Below, piece after piece: positions 60,067-64,000 of a stretch of 64,000 nt of DNA (position 1 is its first letter; every line of letters starts with the position of its first letter). The notes beneath the pieces were generated by a model. The model searched no databases. It was not told the DNA's origin and worked only from the letters and a program-made list of their open reading frames with translations. Position numbers and translations under genes: made by a program. Location: NCBI GenBank assembly GCA_047974745.1, contig JBKECO010000003.1:124001-188000 (forward strand), read 5' to 3'. This stretch comes from JBKECO01 sp047974745. GTDB lineage: Bacteria; Bacillota; Clostridia; Lachnospirales; Lachnospiraceae.

Positions 60067-61476
60067 ATGATTTGGAATAACTTTAGTGATATCTCAAAAT
60101 ACGTCATGTTGATCATGATGTCATTTTATACATTTGGATGTTTCATTGTTCTTGCCAAGAGAATGAGTGAAAGCAGTCGTGAATTTGTATTTTTATCACA
60201 GGATGTTTTTATGCTGATGCTTCATCTGAATGGTTTTTTGGTTCTGTATGATTCAACTGGTGATGTCCGGATTCTTATTTTTTATCTTGCGCAGCTCGTG
60301 TTTTTTCTAGTCGTACTGACAGCCTTTCATAATCTTTACAGAGGTGTCTCTAAATTGCTGATCAATAATATGTGTATGCTTTTAGTGATTGGTTTCATTA
60401 TACTTACACGACTGTCTTTTTATCAGGCGATCCGACAATTTGCTTTTGCAGTAGTAGGAATGACTATGACACTAATTGTTCCGTTTTTGATTAAAAGGGT
60501 AACCTTTATCCGCAATCTATCCTGGCTCTATGGAATCATTGGAATACTGATATTGGCGACTGTGGCTGCATTGGGAAATACGAGTAACGGAGCAAATATC
60601 TCGATAACGATCGCAGATATTACGCTGCAGCCTGCAGAATTCGTAAAAATTCTTTTTGTCTTCTTTGTGGCAGGTATGTATTATCATTCCATCGATTTCA
60701 AACAGGTCGTGATTACAACCATACTAGCTGCACTTCATGTAATGGTACTGGTTCTTTCGAGAGATCTTGGTGGTGCATTGATTCTCTTTGTTGTATATAT
60801 TCTGATGCTGTATTTTGTCACTGCAAAGCTATTTTATCTGGCTGCGGGCATCTTGTCAGGTGCACTTGCTTCCGTTATTGCGTATCGACTTTTTTCTCAT
60901 GTTCAGACAAGGGTTATTGCCTGGCTCGACCCAATCAGTGTGATCGAAAATGAAGGTTATCAGATCGCACAATCTCTGTTTGCAATTGGTTCTGGTAAAT
61001 GGTTCGGACTGGGATTATACCAGGGTATGCCAAATAAGATTCCCGTAGTTGAGCAGGATTTTATCTATTCTGCTATTTCAGAAGAAATGGGAGCACTGTT
61101 TGGTTTCTGTGTTATTCTTGTCTGTTTAAGCAGTCTTTTGATGTTCTTGAACATCTCCATGCAGTTGACGGATGGGTTTTATCGTCTCGTAGCGCTGGGG
61201 CTGGGTATCATTTATGGATTTCAGATTTTTCTGACAATTGGAGGAGCTATCAAGCTGATACCTTCCACTGGCGTCACACTGCCACTGGTCAGCTACGGAG
61301 GCAGCTCACTGTTTAGCACCATGATCATATTTGCGATTATTCAGGGTTTTTATATAATCCGAGAAGATAGACAACGCGTTCGAGAGGAACATAGGAATGA
61401 AAAAAAAGAATCTGGAGAAACAAATAAAACAGACCGGAAAAAAACAGGGTTCGACACAGACATCCAGCAGCTTTGA
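60067..61476 (+). CDS. SEDS-family glycan polymerase (FtsW/RodA/SpoVE-like)
   Basis: The 469-residue membrane protein has about ten helices and the SEDS features TLQPAEFVKILFVFFVAG (conserved Glu-Phe-x-Lys region), SRDLGGALILFVVYILML and GVTLPLVSYGGSSLFSTM. SEDS proteins polymerise peptidoglycan glycan strands from lipid II with a partner class B PBP, which is the next gene. It is longer at the N-terminus than RodA. The C-terminal 25 residues are charged and overlap the PBP reading frame by 80 bases. The exact class (FtsW, RodA or SpoVE) is not decided. Confidence 0.9.
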   Translation: MIWNNFSDISKYVMLIMMSFYTFGCFIVLAKRMSESSREFVFLSQDVFMLMLHLNGFLVLYDSTGDVRILIFYLAQLVFFLVVLTAFHNLYRGVSKLLINNMCMLLVIGFIILTRLSFYQAIRQFAFAVVGMTMTLIVPFLIKRVTFIRNLSWLYGIIGILILATVAALGNTSNGANISITIADITLQPAEFVKILFVFFVAGMYYHSIDFKQVVITTILAALHVMVLVLSRDLGGALILFVVYILMLYFVTAKLFYLAAGILSGALASVIAYRLFSHVQTRVIAWLDPISVIENEGYQIAQSLFAIGSGKWFGLGLYQGMPNKIPVVEQDFIYSAISEEMGALFGFCVILVCLSSLLMFLNISMQLTDGFYRLVALGLGIIYGFQIFLTIGGAIKLIPSTGVTLPLVSYGGSSLFSTMIIFAIIQGFYIIREDRQRVREEHRNEKKESGETNKTDRKKTGFDTDIQQL

Positions 61477-62917
61477 CAGATCGAGACAATTCGCTGTCAT
61501 CACTTACAGCTTTCTTGTCATCTTTTTGGCAATGATAGGTTATGTTTCTTATTTTTTGATTGAAAAAAGTGAAGATTTTTTGAATAGTGCATATAACGGC
61601 AGGACAGAAATATATGAAGCGTCTGTTGATCGTGGCAGTATTTTATCGGCAGATGGACAGATTCTCGCAGAAAATATAGAAGATATCGAAAGTACCGAAA
61701 TGACAGATCAAAACGCTGCTTTACGCAATTATCCATTTGGCAGAATGTTCTCACACATTGTAGGCTATCAGACAGCATTACATGGAAATTCCGGAATAGA
61801 GGCCTGGGCGAACTATAACCTTTCACGATCGAATTCATCGATCATAGAACAGGCAGTGGACGAAGTGACGAATGAAAAATATATTGGAGATAATATTTAT
61901 ACCACACTGGATGTAGATCTTCAGCAAACAGCATATGATGCATTAGGGACTTATAAGGGCGCAGTGATCGTCATGCAGCCTTCGACGGGAAAATTACTAG
62001 CGGTTGTTTCCAAGCCGGATTTTGATCCTAATACGATTTCACAGAACTGGGATGTGATTGTAACGGATACGGAAAGTAATTCCGTGCTGGTCAATCGTGC
62101 TACACAGGGAAAATATCCACCCGGATCCACTTTCAAGACCGTGACTGCTCTTGAGTATATTCGAGAATTTCCGAATTATCTGGATTACAGCTATGACTGT
62201 GTTGGCACATTGACAATTGGAGCAAATAAAATCAGCTGCTATGGCAACGAAAAGCATGGCAGAGTCGACTTAAAAGAATCTTTTACTGAGTCCTGTAATA
62301 CATCCTTTGCAAATATCGGACTTCAGCTTGACCTAGATGATTTTTCAGATACTGCAGACTCACTTTTATTCAATACAGTTCTGCCAGTTAGCAATATGAC
62401 AGCTTCTCAAAGCAGTTTTGTATTAGATTCCGATTCGTCTGTAAGCGAGATTATGGAGACTGCGATCGGACAGGGACAGACCTTGGTCACGCCACTTCAT
62501 ATGTTGATGCTGACGAGTGCTGTGGCGAATGAAGGTATTTTGATGGAGCCTTATGTGATCGATCACTCAGAGACTTATGATGGAAGCCTTGTAAAGCAAT
62601 TCGATCCGGTTGCATATGGAGAAATAATGACAAAAGAGGAGTCTGGGCTGTTAAAGGACTTTATGATAGGAACCGTCGAGACAGGAACTGCAACACTTTT
62701 ATCGGGACAATCTTATACCGCAGGGGGAAAGACTGGATCTGCTGAATATAGTGATACAAAAGGGGAAAGTCATGCCTGGTTCACAGGGTTCGCAGAGAGT
62801 GAGGATAAAGAGGATATTGCAATCGCTGTCATAGTCGAAGGCGCTGGAATTGGCAGTGAATATGCGGTACCGATTGCTAAGAAGGTGTTCGATGAGTACT
62901 TTTCGACAATGGAGTGA
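61397..62917 (+). CDS. Class B penicillin-binding protein
   Basis: The 506-residue protein is a transpeptidase anchored by one N-terminal helix (about 33-53). Active-site motifs are complete: SxxK at Ser244-Lys247 (PPGSTFKTV), SxN at 299-301 (SCN) and KTG at 445-447 (GGKTGSAEY). The pedestal region is short, as in FtsI-like/SpoVD-related forms of Clostridia called PbpA. Translation starts at ATG 61397, 80 bases inside the SEDS gene, behind a weak AGG. The pair would act as one polymerase-crosslinker. Confidence 0.92.
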   Translation: MKKKNLEKQIKQTGKKQGSTQTSSSFDRSRQFAVITYSFLVIFLAMIGYVSYFLIEKSEDFLNSAYNGRTEIYEASVDRGSILSADGQILAENIEDIESTEMTDQNAALRNYPFGRMFSHIVGYQTALHGNSGIEAWANYNLSRSNSSIIEQAVDEVTNEKYIGDNIYTTLDVDLQQTAYDALGTYKGAVIVMQPSTGKLLAVVSKPDFDPNTISQNWDVIVTDTESNSVLVNRATQGKYPPGSTFKTVTALEYIREFPNYLDYSYDCVGTLTIGANKISCYGNEKHGRVDLKESFTESCNTSFANIGLQLDLDDFSDTADSLLFNTVLPVSNMTASQSSFVLDSDSSVSEIMETAIGQGQTLVTPLHMLMLTSAVANEGILMEPYVIDHSETYDGSLVKQFDPVAYGEIMTKEESGLLKDFMIGTVETGTATLLSGQSYTAGGKTGSAEYSDTKGESHAWFTGFAESEDKEDIAIAVIVEGAGIGSEYAVPIAKKVFDEYFSTME

Positions 62918-62920
62918 TTC

Positions 62921-62949
62921 TTGCATCTAAAACTAAAAAGAGGTATACT
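62921..62949 (+). promoter_or_regulatory. Promoter before the 62.99 kb gene
   Basis: TTGCAT (62921-62926) and TATACT (62944-62949) are spaced by 17 bases. The start is near 62956, about 30 bases upstream of the gene at 62987. Confidence 0.8.
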
Positions 62950-62986
62950 ATAACAAAGCTACAGTCGTAGGCAGGAGTGAATGCAT

Positions 62987-63328
62987 ATGAAATGGTATCC
63001 AAATTTGTATTTAGGTACAAGTCTGCAGGGACAGGGTAAGTACTTTATTCGCAAAAGACTGAGAATGAAATTGAAACGATCTTATGTGATCACTTTTCCA
63101 TCTAATCCCACGAACCTGATGGATATTATTTCAACAGCAGAGCTATGTAAAAAAAATTATCCCAAATCTGACCTATATATTATGGGAATTGCGGGAGATT
63201 ATGAAGAAGCTGTTGAATTGGCTGGCTGCATCCTTTCCGAAACTTATTATCAGACTGGAACATTTCATCTAAAAAAATATCTCGAGAGTAAGACTGGAAG
63301 GAAAGTTGATTCAGAATGGGAATCTTGA
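62987..63328 (+). CDS. Small protein of unknown function
   Basis: The 113-residue protein has a basic N-terminal half (GKYFIRKRLRMKLKRSY), then YVITFPSNPTNLMDIISTAEL and a Cys-containing helix. No signal peptide or known motif is seen. Small proteins of this type occur next to DUF2953 genes in Lachnospiraceae. ATG at 62987 is preceded by AGGAG with 9-base spacing; ATG at 62981 is too close. It overlaps the next gene by 13 bases, so the two are probably coupled. Function is not assigned. Confidence 0.68.
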   Translation: MKWYPNLYLGTSLQGQGKYFIRKRLRMKLKRSYVITFPSNPTNLMDIISTAELCKKNYPKSDLYIMGIAGDYEEAVELAGCILSETYYQTGTFHLKKYLESKTGRKVDSEWES

Positions 63329-64000
63329 TTATTATTTTAAAAATAGTAGGAATACTGCTGCTGGTCTTACTTGGAATTGCTCTGTTTCTGCTGGCATGTT
63401 TTTTGTTCCATCCCTTTTTCTATCGAGTTCGAGGTGAAGTAGAAGAGGTTAATAAGTTTGATGCGAAAGTATTTTGGTTCTTTCATTTGATTTCTGCAAC
63501 AGCACTTTATTTTCAAGATGTAATAACTTTAAAAATAAGGATAGCAGGAATATTGATTTATTCTGAAGTATTAGATGGATCGAATTCTGAATCGGAGAGG
63601 TTTTATGAAACAGATTTGAATTTATCGGAGTCGCCTGAAGTGGATAATGACTCTGAGAGTAATGATCTGCAAAAGAATACACAGAATAAGAAAATAAGAG
63701 AAAATAAGAAAAGTAAGAAGAGCAAGAAAAATAATAAAAAGAATAAAAAGAAAAAAGCGAAAAAAAAGAAGAGTACAAAAAGAACAGAGTCAGCAAAGCA
63801 TGTTGTCGAAATGATACAAATGTTCCTTCATGAAATCGGGGATGAATCCAACAAAGCGGCTTTGATCCATGTTTTAAAAGAAGTAAAATATTTATTTTTG
63901 CATTTTATTTTGCCAAGAAAGTTGGCAGCTGATATTCGATTTTCAACAAATGATCCGTCAGTTACTGGTCAGATTACCGCATTTTTAAGTGTACTGCCAT
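63316..64000 (+). CDS. DUF2953-containing membrane protein (partial, 3' end beyond window)
   Basis: The reading frame opens at ATG 63316 and stays open to the window end, giving at least 228 residues. It starts with one membrane helix (about 4-34), then FYRVRGEVEEVNKFDAKVFW, a Lys/Asn-rich stretch with runs of Lys (about 122-155), and a further domain. This layout fits DUF2953/YtfI proteins, found beside the sporulation gene ytfJ. It overlaps the preceding gene. The C-terminus is outside the window, so length and neighbours cannot be checked. Confidence 0.7.
   Translation, partial: MGILIIILKIVGILLLVLLGIALFLLACFLFHPFFYRVRGEVEEVNKFDAKVFWFFHLISATALYFQDVITLKIRIAGILIYSEVLDGSNSESERFYETDLNLSESPEVDNDSESNDLQKNTQNKKIRENKKSKKSKKNNKKNKKKKAKKKKSTKRTESAKHVVEMIQMFLHEIGDESNKAALIHVLKEVKYLFLHFILPRKLAADIRFSTNDPSVTGQITAFLSVLP

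Noticed and set aside
61397..61476. Frameshift between the SEDS and PBP genes
   Set aside because: Both proteins have complete, expected ends and starts, so a long overlap is more likely than an error.
1..64000. Mobile elements, prophage, integrases, attachment sites or CRISPR
   Set aside because: No transposase, integrase, phage structural gene, Cas gene or regular repeat array is visible. The two tRNA genes have no adjoining integrase or duplicated 3' ends.

Overview
The window is 64 kb of low-GC chromosome from an anaerobic Firmicute, most likely a member of the Lachnospiraceae (Clostridia). The evidence is the A/T-rich base composition with purine-rich Shine-Dalgarno sites, the rimP-nusA-rnpM-L7Ae-infB-rbfA-nrnA-truB-ribF order, a six-subunit Rnf complex, a ferredoxin-domain EtfA beside a GlcD-type dehydrogenase, a biotin-dependent Na+-pump decarboxylase operon, and a LuxR regulator carrying an MFS-like membrane domain. 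Genus and species cannot be fixed from the sequence alone. I see no phage, insertion sequence, integrase, CRISPR array or plasmid function. This is ordinary core chromosome with a few lineage-specific blocks.

Layout: 0-1.5 kb holds galE, a tRNA-Glu and a leader region. 1.5-9.9 kb is one long translation and RNA-metabolism operon (rimP to ribF) behind a good promoter. 9.9-13.8 kb holds a secreted SH3/NlpC endopeptidase, then rpsO and pnp, each with a structured leader. 13.9-16.8 kb is cardiolipin synthase and scpAB. 16.8-24.7 kb is the least familiar part: a membrane-embedded LuxR regulator, then a same-strand row of a small unknown protein, two zinc-ribbon membrane proteins, a Tyr/Ser/Gly-repeat lipoprotein and a clostripain-type lipoprotein protease. 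24.7-28.1 kb (minus strand) is etfB-etfA-glcD, matching the layout of electron-confurcating lactate dehydrogenase. 28.2-33.2 kb is a tRNA-Pro followed by a MarR regulator and a heterodimeric ABC exporter. 33.3-38.5 kb is a decarboxylase operon with both 12S-like and 5S-like carboxyltransferases, a biotin carrier, an OadG-like subunit and the Na+-pumping beta subunit. 38.6-43.2 kb is a flavoprotein, cmk, ispH, rpsA and a lone cheR. 43.2-44.3 kb is a minus-strand exonuclease-like gene. 44.5-49.5 kb is rnfCDGEAB. 49.7-57.8 kb is a MATE exporter, proB, ynzC-like, 5-FCL, proA, miaB, ruvAB and zapA. 57.8-64 kb is a U32 protein, a SEDS-PBP pair, an unknown small protein and a DUF2953 gene cut by the window end.

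How it fits together: the three energy modules plausibly interlock. The Etf-dehydrogenase would need reduced ferredoxin to oxidise lactate with NAD+. Rnf couples ferredoxin and NAD+ to an ion gradient. The decarboxylase operon pumps Na+ and could share that gradient. This linkage is inference from gene content. The best candidate for something undescribed is the 18.4-24.6 kb envelope cluster. The leader RNAs of rpsO and pnp, and an inverted repeat in front of rnfC, are the most interesting non-coding signals.
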